A DNA stretch of 9,503 nt from Bdellovibrionales bacterium (GCA_028279085.1 JANQSX010000041.1:1-9503); one strand, 5' to 3'; positions 1-7,590 are shown, counted from the stretch's first letter. Numbers and translations: made by a program. Notes: generated from the sequence alone by a model not told the origin.

Positions 1-48
1 AAAAGGAAGCCTCTTGAATAGAGATTTTCTTTTAAGCAAAAAATTTTT

Positions 49-76
49 CAGGGAAGCCCTAACAAGGGCTTCCCTG
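49..76. terminator. GC-rich perfect hairpin, probable intrinsic terminator upstream of hsdM
   Basis: A perfect 12-bp inverted repeat (CAGGGAAGCCCT, loop AACA, AGGGCTTCCCTG) is seen, and A:T and G:T pairs can extend the stem to about 46-79. It is preceded by an A6T5 run. The trailing + strand sequence (AAGTTTATAT) is only moderately T-rich, and the minus strand has a T6 run about five bases after the stem, so it may act in both directions. A + strand reading frame ends with TAG at 19-21, which could be the end of an upstream gene, but only six codons are visible. It most likely marks the left border of the R-M operon. Confidence 0.6.
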
Positions 77-151
77 AAGTTTATATAAAAATGAAAGTGT
101 GTGTTCTATATTTTTCTTGGCAAAATAAAGCTTTCTGCATATATTAGAGAA

Positions 152-1711
152 ATGCCAAGAAACAGGAAAAAGACAGCAGTACAAAATAATATGTCCATAG
201 AAAAAAAGTTATGGGAAGCTGCAGATAGCTTGAGAAAAAACATTGATGCGGCTGAATATAAGCATATTGTTCTTGGCTTGATTTTCCTGAAATATATTTC
301 TGATTCTTTTGAAATTCTTCATAATAAGTTAAAAAAGGGTAAAGGAAAGTATAAGGGAGCTAAGCCAGAAGATCGTGACGAGTACAAGGCAGAAAATGTT
401 TTTTTTGTTCCTCCTTCTGCTCGTTGGTCTTATCTGTGTTCTCGTGCCAAGCTACCGGAAATTGGAAAAGATATTGATTCAGCAATGGATGCCATTGAAA
501 GAGATAACCCTTCTCTTAAAAATGTACTTCCAAAGGTTTACGCTAAAGGGAATCTTGATCCTCTAAATTTAGGGAAATTAATTGATGAGTTCAGTAATAT
601 TGATATGGAAGCCACCAAAGATCGTAGTGCTGATGTTTTGGGTCATGTGTTTGAATATTTTCTTGGACAGTTCGGGATAGCAGAAGGAAAAAAGGGAGGT
701 CAGTTTTATACTCCGATTTCTGTCGTAAAATTGTTGGTGGAAATGCTGGAGCCATATAAAGGCCGGGTGTTTGATCCTTGTTGTGGAACAGGAGGTATGT
801 TTGTCCAGTCTGAGAAGTTCATTAAAGAACATCAAAGCTTGGTCAATGCTATTTCCATTTATGGACAGGAAAGCAATCAAACAACTTGGCGTTTGGCTAA
901 AATGAACTTAGCCATTCGGGGTATTGGCAGTTCACAAGTGAAGTGGAATAACGAAGGTTCTTTTTTGAAAAATGAACATCCTGATCTTAAAGTGGATTTT
1001 GTAATAGCTAATCCGCCATTTAACGATAGCAATTGGAGTGGCAATTTATTAAGAAAAGATGGTCGTTGGAAATATGGCGTTCCACCTGAAGGCAATGCCA
1101 ACTATGCTTGGATTCAACATTTTGTGTATCACCTCGCCCCAAAAGGCATTGCTGGATTTGTGATGGCAAAAGGGTCGCTTACCTCCAAGTCATCCAATGA
1201 AGATGTTATCCGCAAAAATCTTATAAATGCTGATTTGGTAGATTGCATTGTTAATTTACCGGCAAAACTTTTTTTAAATACGCAAATTCCTGCATCGCTT
1301 TGGTTTTTAAGAAGGGGGAAAACAAGGAGAAAAAAAGAAATATTATTTATTGATGCTCGTAATTTTGGTCGTCTTATCAATCGCAGAAATCGTGTGTTGG
1401 ATGATAAGGACATTAAACAAATTGCTGATGTTTATCATAATTGGAAAGAAAAAAGTAAAACTTATAAAGATATTTCCGGTTTTTGTAGTTCTATATCTGT
1501 AAGCAAAGTTAAAGAGTTGGATTATATTTTAAGTCCTGGACGATATGTTGGTTTACCGGAAGAAGAAGATAATTTTGATTTTTCTGAAAAGTTTAATAGC
1601 CTGAAAAGCGAATTAGAAAAACAGATGAAAGAAGAAGCAGTATTCAATAAACGAATCTTAGAAAATTTGTCACGGATTGATTATGAAAGTGCAGAACCTA
1701 AAAAACAATAA
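152..1711 (+). CDS. hsdM: Type I restriction-modification DNA methyltransferase subunit HsdM
   Basis: This is the modification subunit of a Type I R-M system, which transfers a methyl group from S-adenosylmethionine to adenine N6 as part of HsdM2S. The N-terminal helical HsdM_N domain (about residues 14-150) contains the typical AAEYKHIVLGLIFLKYISD stretch. The N6-adenine methylase domain follows with GGQFYTP (182-188), the SAM-binding motif I DPCCGTGG (208-215) and catalytic motif IV NPPF (287-290). The 519-residue length is normal and no lesion is seen. I chose ATG 152 because family similarity begins shortly after it; GTG 101 would add 17 hydrophobic residues without a family match, and ATG 191 is an alternative. 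None of these starts has a good Shine-Dalgarno, so the start is the weak point. The gene overlaps hsdS by 29 bases. Confidence 0.95.
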   Translation: MPRNRKKTAVQNNMSIEKKLWEAADSLRKNIDAAEYKHIVLGLIFLKYISDSFEILHNKLKKGKGKYKGAKPEDRDEYKAENVFFVPPSARWSYLCSRAKLPEIGKDIDSAMDAIERDNPSLKNVLPKVYAKGNLDPLNLGKLIDEFSNIDMEATKDRSADVLGHVFEYFLGQFGIAEGKKGGQFYTPISVVKLLVEMLEPYKGRVFDPCCGTGGMFVQSEKFIKEHQSLVNAISIYGQESNQTTWRLAKMNLAIRGIGSSQVKWNNEGSFLKNEHPDLKVDFVIANPPFNDSNWSGNLLRKDGRWKYGVPPEGNANYAWIQHFVYHLAPKGIAGFVMAKGSLTSKSSNEDVIRKNLINADLVDCIVNLPAKLFLNTQIPASLWFLRRGKTRRKKEILFIDARNFGRLINRRNRVLDDKDIKQIADVYHNWKEKSKTYKDISGFCSSISVSKVKELDYILSPGRYVGLPEEEDNFDFSEKFNSLKSELEKQMKEEAVFNKRILENLSRIDYESAEPKKQ

Positions 1712-3332
1712 AATAAAAAAAATCACTAATAAGAGTTCTGTTTTTTCTTCAGACAGAAGAGAAGTTCAGAATATTAAAATTCTCTTAAGTGCAGAACATA
1801 GAAACTATGTTGAAGATATAGAAAAATGTTTTGATGATCTCAATATAAAAGTTGAAGCTGGATATGTTCGGAAGTCTATTGAAGAACTTCCAATGCAGGT
1901 TCTGATATTTCTAACTGGAACAATCACTACAGGTGTAACTTGGGATCTTATAAAAATAGGAATAAAAAAAGTTCTTAAAAAATTTAAAAAAGTAGGAATA
2001 AGAATTACGGATAGAAATCAGAATACATATAATATCAATCCTGAAGGTCAAATTAATATCTTTTTAGTTCCCAACGGAAAGACAAAAGTAATTTCAAATA
2101 TAGAAAATATTGATGATTTATTTAAACACCTTGAAAATCAAAATAATTGGCAAAAAGTTAAACTAAGAGATGTGGTAAGTGTCATTGGAGGTTTTGCTTT
2201 TAAAGGTAAGCACTTTTGTAATGATGGTGATAGTTATGTTGTTAAAATTAAGGACATTAAACCTCCTTTTATAAGCTTGCAGGAGGCAGTCAAAATAAAT
2301 ATGTCATACTATAAGGAACAAGAACTTGAAAAGTTTAAACTTAAGAAAGGGGATTTCGTAGTAGCTATGACTGGTGCAACTATAGGTAAAATTGGAAAGC
2401 TTACAACTGGCGATAAAGTTTATATAAATCAGCGTGTTGCAAAACTTGAGCACCACTTTAATATAAATAAGAAATTTATCTATTATGCCATTAAACATGA
2501 TGATTTTCAGTTATTTGTACAGAACAATATTGATAGTCATAGTGCTCAAGAAAATATTAGTGCAAGAAGCATTGGAAATTATCCTATACTTCTTCCTCCT
2601 CTTCCTGAACAAAAAGCTATTGCTGAAGTGCTATCCAGCCTTGATGATAAAATTGAACTTTTACACAAGCAAAATAAAACTTTAGAAAATATAGCTCAAA
2701 CTCTTTTTCATAAATGGTTTATAGAAGATGCAAAAAAAACCTGGGAAGAAAAATTTTTAGATGATGTATTGTCAGTAAAAGGGGGAACAACTCCAAATAC
2801 AAAAAATCCAAAATATTGGAATGGTGAAATATTATGGACAACTCCAAAAGATTTATCTAAAAATCAATACATATATCTTTTTAATACCAATAAAAAGATT
2901 ACAGAATTTGGATTAAAACAAATTAGTTCAGGGCTTTTACCTGCCGGTACATTACTTCTATCATCTAGAGCCCCAATTGGTTATCTTGCATTTTCTGTAC
3001 ATCCCATAGCAATAAATCAAGGGTACATAGCAATTATTGATAATAAAGGACTACCAAAAGAAATTATATACTTATGGTTAAAATCAAATATGGAATATAT
3101 TAAAAGCCATGCAGAAGGTTCTACTTTTTTAGAAATAAATAAATCGTCATTTAAAAAACTAAAAATTAAATTACCATCACAAAGATATATAAATATATTT
3201 TGCGATTTAATTGAGCCATTATTTAAAAAGATATTTATGAACAGTAACCAGATTAGAGAATTAGAAAAAACTCGTGACACTCTGTTACCTAAATTTATGA
3301 GCGGAAAGGTGAAAGTGAAATGTCTCAATTAA
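1683..3332 (+). CDS. hsdS: Type I restriction specificity subunit HsdS with a ~150-residue N-terminal extension
   Basis: This subunit sets the DNA target of both the methylase and the nuclease. From about residue 156 it is a standard HsdS: recognition domain 1 (about 156-303), a conserved helical spacer (about 304-347, with LPPLPEQKAIAEVLSSLDDK), recognition domain 2 (about 356-498, with GGTTPNTKNPKYWNG), and a C-terminal helix ending DTLLPKFMSGKV. The two recognition domains differ, so an asymmetric bipartite site is expected. Ahead lie about 150 extra residues with predicted beta and alpha segments, including LPMQVLIFLTGTITTG (about 69-84) and an amphipathic KKVLKKFKK helix. No usable in-frame start lies near residue 150, so the extension is part of the protein. 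ATG 1683 is preferred over TTG 1677: a weak CGGA site sits six bases upstream. It overlaps hsdM by 29 bases. The gene is noticeably AT-rich compared with hsdM. Confidence 0.93.
   Translation: MKVQNLKNNKIKKITNKSSVFSSDRREVQNIKILLSAEHRNYVEDIEKCFDDLNIKVEAGYVRKSIEELPMQVLIFLTGTITTGVTWDLIKIGIKKVLKKFKKVGIRITDRNQNTYNINPEGQINIFLVPNGKTKVISNIENIDDLFKHLENQNNWQKVKLRDVVSVIGGFAFKGKHFCNDGDSYVVKIKDIKPPFISLQEAVKINMSYYKEQELEKFKLKKGDFVVAMTGATIGKIGKLTTGDKVYINQRVAKLEHHFNINKKFIYYAIKHDDFQLFVQNNIDSHSAQENISARSIGNYPILLPPLPEQKAIAEVLSSLDDKIELLHKQNKTLENIAQTLFHKWFIEDAKKTWEEKFLDDVLSVKGGTTPNTKNPKYWNGEILWTTPKDLSKNQYIYLFNTNKKITEFGLKQISSGLLPAGTLLLSSRAPIGYLAFSVHPIAINQGYIAIIDNKGLPKEIIYLWLKSNMEYIKSHAEGSTFLEINKSSFKKLKIKLPSQRYINIFCDLIEPLFKKIFMNSNQIRELEKTRDTLLPKFMSGKVKVKCLN
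2732..2739 (+). repeat. A8 homopolymer between the two HsdS recognition domains
   Basis: Eight consecutive A bases encode part of Ala-Lys-Lys-Thr at about residues 350-353 of HsdS, just after the central helical spacer and before recognition domain 2. A one-base slip here would leave an HsdS with only the first recognition domain plus the spacer. Runs of this length are common in AT-rich DNA, so the run is real but its role is uncertain. Confidence 0.3.
3306..3311 (+). promoter_or_regulatory. Shine-Dalgarno site for the 32-codon ORF after hsdS
   Basis: AAGGTG lies eight bases before the ATG at 3320, inside the last codons of hsdS. It is one of the clearest ribosome binding sites in the window and the main reason to take the following short ORF seriously. 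Confidence 0.45.
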
Positions 3333-3418
3333 AAATGCATGAAAAAAGGATTTTTGAGCATTTGTTTGATAGAGGTGGTTTTTCAGGTTTTAAAAGCTGG
3401 AATCTATCAAATTACTAA
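3320..3418 (+). CDS. Short 32-residue ORF overlapping the hsdS stop, unknown function
   Basis: This ORF reads MSQLKMHEKRIFEHLFDRGG and continues for 12 more residues to TAA. It starts 13 bases before the end of hsdS in another frame, with AAGGTG eight bases upstream, a layout typical of translationally coupled genes. I do not recognise the product. The charged, helical N-terminus followed by a glycine- and aromatic-containing end could be a genuine small protein, or the surviving N-terminus of a longer gene cut off when the next gene arrived. It has no membrane segment or known motif. Its 3' half is covered by a long inverted repeat. Coding status rests on the ribosome binding site and position only. 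Confidence 0.4.
   Translation: MSQLKMHEKRIFEHLFDRGGFSGFKSWNLSNY
3365..3411. repeat. 9-bp inverted repeat in the hsdS-membrane gene gap
   Basis: TTTGATAGA (3365-3373) is matched by its reverse complement TCTATCAAA (3403-3411), with a 29-base loop. The loop itself contains CAG...CTG around the palindrome TTTTAAAA, so a taller imperfect stem is possible. No T-run follows on the + strand, so it does not look like a classical intrinsic terminator. It could be an RNA processing or attenuation structure between hsdS and the downstream genes, or chance in AT-rich DNA. Confidence 0.25.
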
Positions 3419-3434
3419 AAAACAAACATAAAAC

Positions 3435-3460
3435 GGATATGAGTAAAGGATATGAGTAAA
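3435..3460 (+). repeat. Perfect 13-bp tandem duplication covering the start codon of the membrane-protein gene
   Basis: GGATATGAGTAAA occurs twice back to back (3435-3447 and 3448-3460). Each copy carries an ATG. The first ATG (3439) opens only MSKGYE and stops at 3457-3459; the second (3452) opens the 331-codon gene. The duplication therefore makes a six-codon leader that overlaps the real start. It probably arose by slippage or by an insertion event at the 5' end of the gene. Confidence 0.8.
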
Positions 3461-4447
3461 GAGAGTGATGCTATTGAAAATATAAAAGGTTTTAAACTAA
3501 AGTCTGATTTTGTTGAAAAGAATATCGTTATACCAGTTATAATTGAGCAAATTAAAACTATATCTTTTTTATTTGTTAAAATGGAAGAAATATATAATCA
3601 GATACAAAATGAACAATCAGAATATGCTCAGAGATATGTAAGAGATTTTAATTCAATGATGGTGGAATATTACATAAGTAAATTTAGAATTGATAATCAA
3701 GGTATAAGAGAACAAGCAACAAAAGAAGCAGAGAAAGCCAGAGAGTTACTGTTAAGTGGGATTTCTAGTCATCTTAAACAATATATGAGTAATATAAAAA
3801 ATCTAGGAGAAATTTCTGGTCAAGAAAACAATATAGAAAAAATATCAGAATATATGATAAAAGTGAAAACTTTCATGTTAAACATAGAACAAATGAAAAA
3901 CAAAATATTTAATATTGTTCTTCCTATGACAACACTGACATTTATTGACTCTAACACACAAAAAGAAATACAAACATTGTATTCAGATAATCCAATAGCT
4001 AAAATCGGCCTCCTTCCGTTTGAAACAATGATCAACGAGATAGCTCTACTTTGTGATAATGGAATAAAATCTATAGATTCATGGTTTGACCATTTAAGAA
4101 ATAAAAGGATTCAATACTTAGAATCTATTGTAAATCAAAGTAAAGTTCAAGCGGCACAAGAGCAAACTAAGGCAGCAAAATGGACTTTTTTTGTTCAACT
4201 AGGATTCATAGTATTATCTTTCTCATTTGTCGTAGCTTCTTTTTGTCTTTCTGAGTATAAGAAAGATTGGATAGATTTTTTTACTAACGAGCAAAGTATA
4301 GATAAAACTTTAGTTGAGAAAAATATTTTACCAACACAACCTTCTACTAATGAGAAAGTGGAAAAAAATGGAACAAATATCAATCTCGAACAAGAAAAAA
4401 AATTAAAAGAAGTGCCACCTATTAACAAGGATAAAGTACAAAAATGA
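3452..4447 (+). CDS. Unrecognised helical protein with one C-terminal membrane segment, embedded in the hsd operon
   Basis: I do not recognise this 331-residue protein. Residues 1-240 look almost wholly alpha-helical and rich in Glu, Lys, Gln, Ile and Asn, probably with coiled-coil stretches (for example about 84-116 and 215-243). A single hydrophobic segment at about 244-267 (FFVQLGFIVLSFSFVVASF) is followed by a charged, low-complexity tail (about 285-331). No signal peptide, Walker A, nuclease or protease motif is visible. The likely form is a membrane-anchored protein with a large N-terminal domain, probably cytoplasmic. Its stop overlaps the hsdR start as ATGA, so it is translated with hsdR. 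The start lies in a 13-bp tandem repeat, and its purine-rich AAAGGA is only one base from the ATG, suggesting weak or coupled initiation. The gene is clearly more AT-rich than hsdR. Type I loci often carry extra genes between hsd genes; this may be one such accessory. Confidence 0.85.
   Translation: MSKESDAIENIKGFKLKSDFVEKNIVIPVIIEQIKTISFLFVKMEEIYNQIQNEQSEYAQRYVRDFNSMMVEYYISKFRIDNQGIREQATKEAEKARELLLSGISSHLKQYMSNIKNLGEISGQENNIEKISEYMIKVKTFMLNIEQMKNKIFNIVLPMTTLTFIDSNTQKEIQTLYSDNPIAKIGLLPFETMINEIALLCDNGIKSIDSWFDHLRNKRIQYLESIVNQSKVQAAQEQTKAAKWTFFVQLGFIVLSFSFVVASFCLSEYKKDWIDFFTNEQSIDKTLVEKNILPTQPSTNEKVEKNGTNINLEQEKKLKEVPPINKDKVQK
4427..4431 (+). promoter_or_regulatory. Probable hsdR ribosome binding site
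   Basis: AAGGA sits 12 bases before the hsdR ATG at 4444, within the last codons of the membrane-protein gene. The spacing is long, so initiation probably also depends on ribosomes arriving from the upstream gene through the ATGA overlap. Confidence 0.4.
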
Positions 4448-7400
4448 AAAAAATAACAGAAGATGATATTGAAAATCTGGCTATTGAATTGCTGAAAGAA
4501 CAGGGCTTTCAACATTTTTTTGGGCCGGATGTAGCTTCAGATGGTGTGCAACCCCTTCGTGCAAGCTATGGGGAGGTTTTGTTAAGTGATAAACTCCAGG
4601 AAGCCATAGCTCGTCTTAATCCTGATATTCCTGCTTCTGTTAGGGAAGATGCTTTTAATCAAATAAAACGGATTCATTCAGAACAACTGATTATCGGGAA
4701 TGAAAATTTTCATAAAATTTTAATTGAAGGGGTAAAAGTTTCTGTTCGTAAGGGTTCTGAAAGTCGGGGTGATGCTATCCGGTTGATTGATTTTCAAAAT
4801 CCGGAAAATAACACATACTATGCTGTCAATCAGTTTACAGTGATTGAAGATGGACATAATCACCGACCTGATATTGTTCTCTTTATTAATGGTTTGCCTT
4901 TAGTGGTTATTGAACTTAAGAATCCCAGAGACGAAAAAGCTACTATTCAATCAGCTTATAAACAATTACAAACTTATAAGAAATACATCCCCTCTCTATT
5001 TACTTATAACAGCATTTTAGTTATTTCAGATGGTTTGGAAGCCAAAGCTGGTTCTCTTTCTTCTGGAATGGATCGTTTTATGGCTTGGAAAAGTATAGAC
5101 GGCAAACAGGAAGTCCAGAGAACTGTGAATCAAATGGAAACTTTAATTAAGGGGATGCTCAACAAAAAAACATTATTGGATTTGATTTGTCATTTTATTG
5201 TTTTTGAAAAAATAAAAAAAGAAAATTTAAAGACGGGAGTCACATATATTGAAACTATTAAAAAGCTGTCTGCTTATCATCAATATTATGCTACTAACAA
5301 AGCTTTGGAGTCTGTTATTCAAGCCAGTTCTGAATCCGGTAGCCGTAAAGGGGGTGTTATTTGGCATACTCAAGGGTCAGGGAAGTCTCTCACTATGGTA
5401 TTTTCCGCAGGTAAAGTGGTGCAGGTACTAAGTAACCCAACAATTGTTGTTATTACAGATCGCAATGATTTGGACAACCAACTGTTTGATACTTTTGCCT
5501 CTTCAAAATCTTTACTCAGGCAAAACCCCGAGCAGGCGAAAAATAGGGAACATTTAAAAGAACTTCTTAAAGTGGCTGCCGGTGGAATTGTTTTTACTAC
5601 AATACAAAAATTTCATCCTGAAAATGGCAATGTTTATGAAAAATTATCCGACCGTAAAAACATTGTTGTTATTGCTGATGAAGCTCATCGCAGTCAATAT
5701 GGTTTTAAAGCGAAAACTATTGATGACAAAGATGAAGGTGGAAATACTGTAGGCCAGAAAACTGTCTATGGTTTTGCTAAATATATGAGAGATGCTTTAC
5801 CTCATGCCACTTATCTTGGGTTTACGGGAACACCCATTGAAGGAACAGATAAAAACACACCGGCTGTTTTTGGAAGCTATGTTGATGTTTATGATATTGT
5901 TCAGGCTGTAGAGGATAAAGCAACAGTTCCTATTTCTTATGAAAGCCGTCTGGCTAAAGTGGAACTCAGCCAAAAAGGGAAACAACTGATTAAAGATTTG
6001 GATCAGGAGCTTAAAGAAGAAGAATTATCTGAAACACAAAAAAGCAAAGCGAGAATGACACAACTTGAAGCTATTATAGGAAGTGAAGATAGAACGAAAC
6101 ATATTGCAAAAGATATTGTCGCTCATTTTGAAAAAAGGCAGTCTGTTTTTAATGGAAAAGGGATGATTGTAACCATGTCCCGAAGGATAGCAGCTAATCT
6201 CTATAATGAGATTATTAAACTGCGTCCTGAATGGCACAAAGAGGATTTGGATAAAGGGAATATAAAAATTGTTATGACAGCTTCATCAAGTGATGGCCCG
6301 GAATTATTTAAACATCACACAAGTAAAGAACAGCGTCGCCAATTAGCAGAAAGAATGAAAGACCCGGAAAATGATTTGCATTTGGCCATTGTGGTAGATA
6401 TGTGGCTTACCGGTTTTGATGTTCCTTGTCTGCATACTCTCTATATTGATAAGCCCATGCAGGGTCATAATCTCATGCAGGCCATTGCCCGTGTAAATCG
6501 TGTTTATAAAGATAAGCCAGGAGGTCTTGTAGTAGATTATCTTGGTATTGCTTCTGATTTAAAAAAAGCTCTTTCTTTTTACTCAAGTAGTGGAGGTAAA
6601 GGAGAACCTGCTGTTCCACAAGAGAAAGCTGTTTTCCTTATGCTTGAAAAGCTGGAAATTGTCTCCCAAATGTTTCATGGATTTGATTATAAACAATATT
6701 TTACATCAGATACAGCGAAAAAATTGTCCCTCATTCTTGAAGCTGAAGAGCATATCTTAAATTTAGAGGAAGGCAGAAAGCGGTTTATTGATCAAGTGAC
6801 AGCTTTATCAAAAGCTTTTGCTCTTTCTATTCCCCATGAAAAAGCTATTGAAGTTAAAGATGAAGTTGCTTTTTTTCAAGCTGTAAAGGCAAGGCTTGTG
6901 AAATTCACTGGCACAGAGGAAGGAAAAACAGATGTAGAAATTGAAACAATGATTCGTCAAGTAATAGATGAGGCTTTGGTTTCTCACAAGGTGATAGATG
7001 TGTTTTCAGCCGCAGGAATCAAAAAGCCGGATATTTCTATTCTCTCAGATGAATTTCTTTTGGAAGTTAAGAATATGAAGCATAAAAACATTGCCATTGA
7101 GACGCTTAAAAAACTTTTGAATGATGAAATCAAAGGGAGAGTAAAAAGAAATATCGTTCAGGGAAAAACCCTTATGGAAATGTTAGAGGATTCCATAAAG
7201 AGATACCATAATAAAGTTATCACGGCTGTAGAGGTTATTGAAGAGCTGATTGGCATTGCAAAAAATATTCAATCAGCAGATGAAGAGCCTAAAGCAATGA
7301 ATTTATCTAATGAAGAATATGCCTTTTATACAGCCGTAGCAAATAATGAAAGTGCTCGTGAACTTATGGGCAAAGAACAACTTAGAGAATTGGCAGTTGC

Positions 7401-7590
7401 ATTAACAGATAAAGTTAGGAAAAATGCTTCTATAGATTGGCAGATTAAAGAAAGTGTAAGAGCTAAAATCAGGGTTATGGTCAAACGAACTTTACGGGAA
7501 TATGGTTATCCCCCGGATATGGAAAAGTTGGCTACAGACAATGTATTAAAGCAAGCTGAATGTATTGCAGACGAAATTAGTCAAAGCTGA
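4444..7590 (+). CDS. hsdR: Type I restriction endonuclease subunit HsdR
   Basis: This is the motor and nuclease subunit: it binds HsdM2S, translocates DNA using ATP, and cuts away from an unmethylated site. The N-terminal HSDR_N nuclease has the PD-(D/E)XK residues D143, E157 and K159 (RPDIV...IELKNP) followed by a QxxxY motif (Q174, Y178). The SF2 motor shows Walker A QGSGKS (310-315), DEAH (412-415), motif III FTGTP (460-464), motif V WLTGFDVP (654-661) and motif VI QAIARVNR (679-686). The C-terminal part, with the conserved block starting about MLEDSIKRYHN, matches the DUF3387-type tail of HindI/EcoR124-like subunits. The 1048-residue length is normal for this class and all motor and nuclease motifs are intact, so the protein should be active. 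It starts within the stop of the preceding membrane-protein gene. Confidence 0.97.
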   Translation: MKKITEDDIENLAIELLKEQGFQHFFGPDVASDGVQPLRASYGEVLLSDKLQEAIARLNPDIPASVREDAFNQIKRIHSEQLIIGNENFHKILIEGVKVSVRKGSESRGDAIRLIDFQNPENNTYYAVNQFTVIEDGHNHRPDIVLFINGLPLVVIELKNPRDEKATIQSAYKQLQTYKKYIPSLFTYNSILVISDGLEAKAGSLSSGMDRFMAWKSIDGKQEVQRTVNQMETLIKGMLNKKTLLDLICHFIVFEKIKKENLKTGVTYIETIKKLSAYHQYYATNKALESVIQASSESGSRKGGVIWHTQGSGKSLTMVFSAGKVVQVLSNPTIVVITDRNDLDNQLFDTFASSKSLLRQNPEQAKNREHLKELLKVAAGGIVFTTIQKFHPENGNVYEKLSDRKNIVVIADEAHRSQYGFKAKTIDDKDEGGNTVGQKTVYGFAKYMRDALPHATYLGFTGTPIEGTDKNTPAVFGSYVDVYDIVQAVEDKATVPISYESRLAKVELSQKGKQLIKDLDQELKEEELSETQKSKARMTQLEAIIGSEDRTKHIAKDIVAHFEKRQSVFNGKGMIVTMSRRIAANLYNEIIKLRPEWHKEDLDKGNIKIVMTASSSDGPELFKHHTSKEQRRQLAERMKDPENDLHLAIVVDMWLTGFDVPCLHTLYIDKPMQGHNLMQAIARVNRVYKDKPGGLVVDYLGIASDLKKALSFYSSSGGKGEPAVPQEKAVFLMLEKLEIVSQMFHGFDYKQYFTSDTAKKLSLILEAEEHILNLEEGRKRFIDQVTALSKAFALSIPHEKAIEVKDEVAFFQAVKARLVKFTGTEEGKTDVEIETMIRQVIDEALVSHKVIDVFSAAGIKKPDISILSDEFLLEVKNMKHKNIAIETLKKLLNDEIKGRVKRNIVQGKTLMEMLEDSIKRYHNKVITAVEVIEELIGIAKNIQSADEEPKAMNLSNEEYAFYTAVANNESARELMGKEQLRELAVALTDKVRKNASIDWQIKESVRAKIRVMVKRTLREYGYPPDMEKLATDNVLKQAECIADEISQS

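Noticed and set aside
91..147. An 18-codon ORF starting ATG 91 just before hsdM
   Set aside because: There is no ribosome binding site, the product (MKVCVLYFSWQNKAFCIY) has no recognisable character, and it could arise by chance in the leader.
101..151. GTG 101 as the hsdM start
   Set aside because: It adds 17 residues with no family similarity and has no Shine-Dalgarno; ATG 152 gives a typical HsdM N-terminus.
578..1413. Minus-strand open frames antisense to hsdM
   Set aside because: They mirror the codons of a clear hsdM, have no ribosome sites and give cysteine/phenylalanine/serine-rich products typical of antisense shadows.
1683..2150. The HsdS extension as a separate gene followed by a normal hsdS
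   Set aside because: No stop codon and no in-frame ATG, GTG or TTG with a ribosome site is found near the start of recognition domain 1, so one continuous protein is the simplest reading.
3452..4447. The membrane gene as a PrrC/RloC-like anticodon nuclease or other known hsd-linked effector
   Set aside because: No Walker A or B motif, no nuclease residues and a C-terminal membrane segment; the architecture does not fit.
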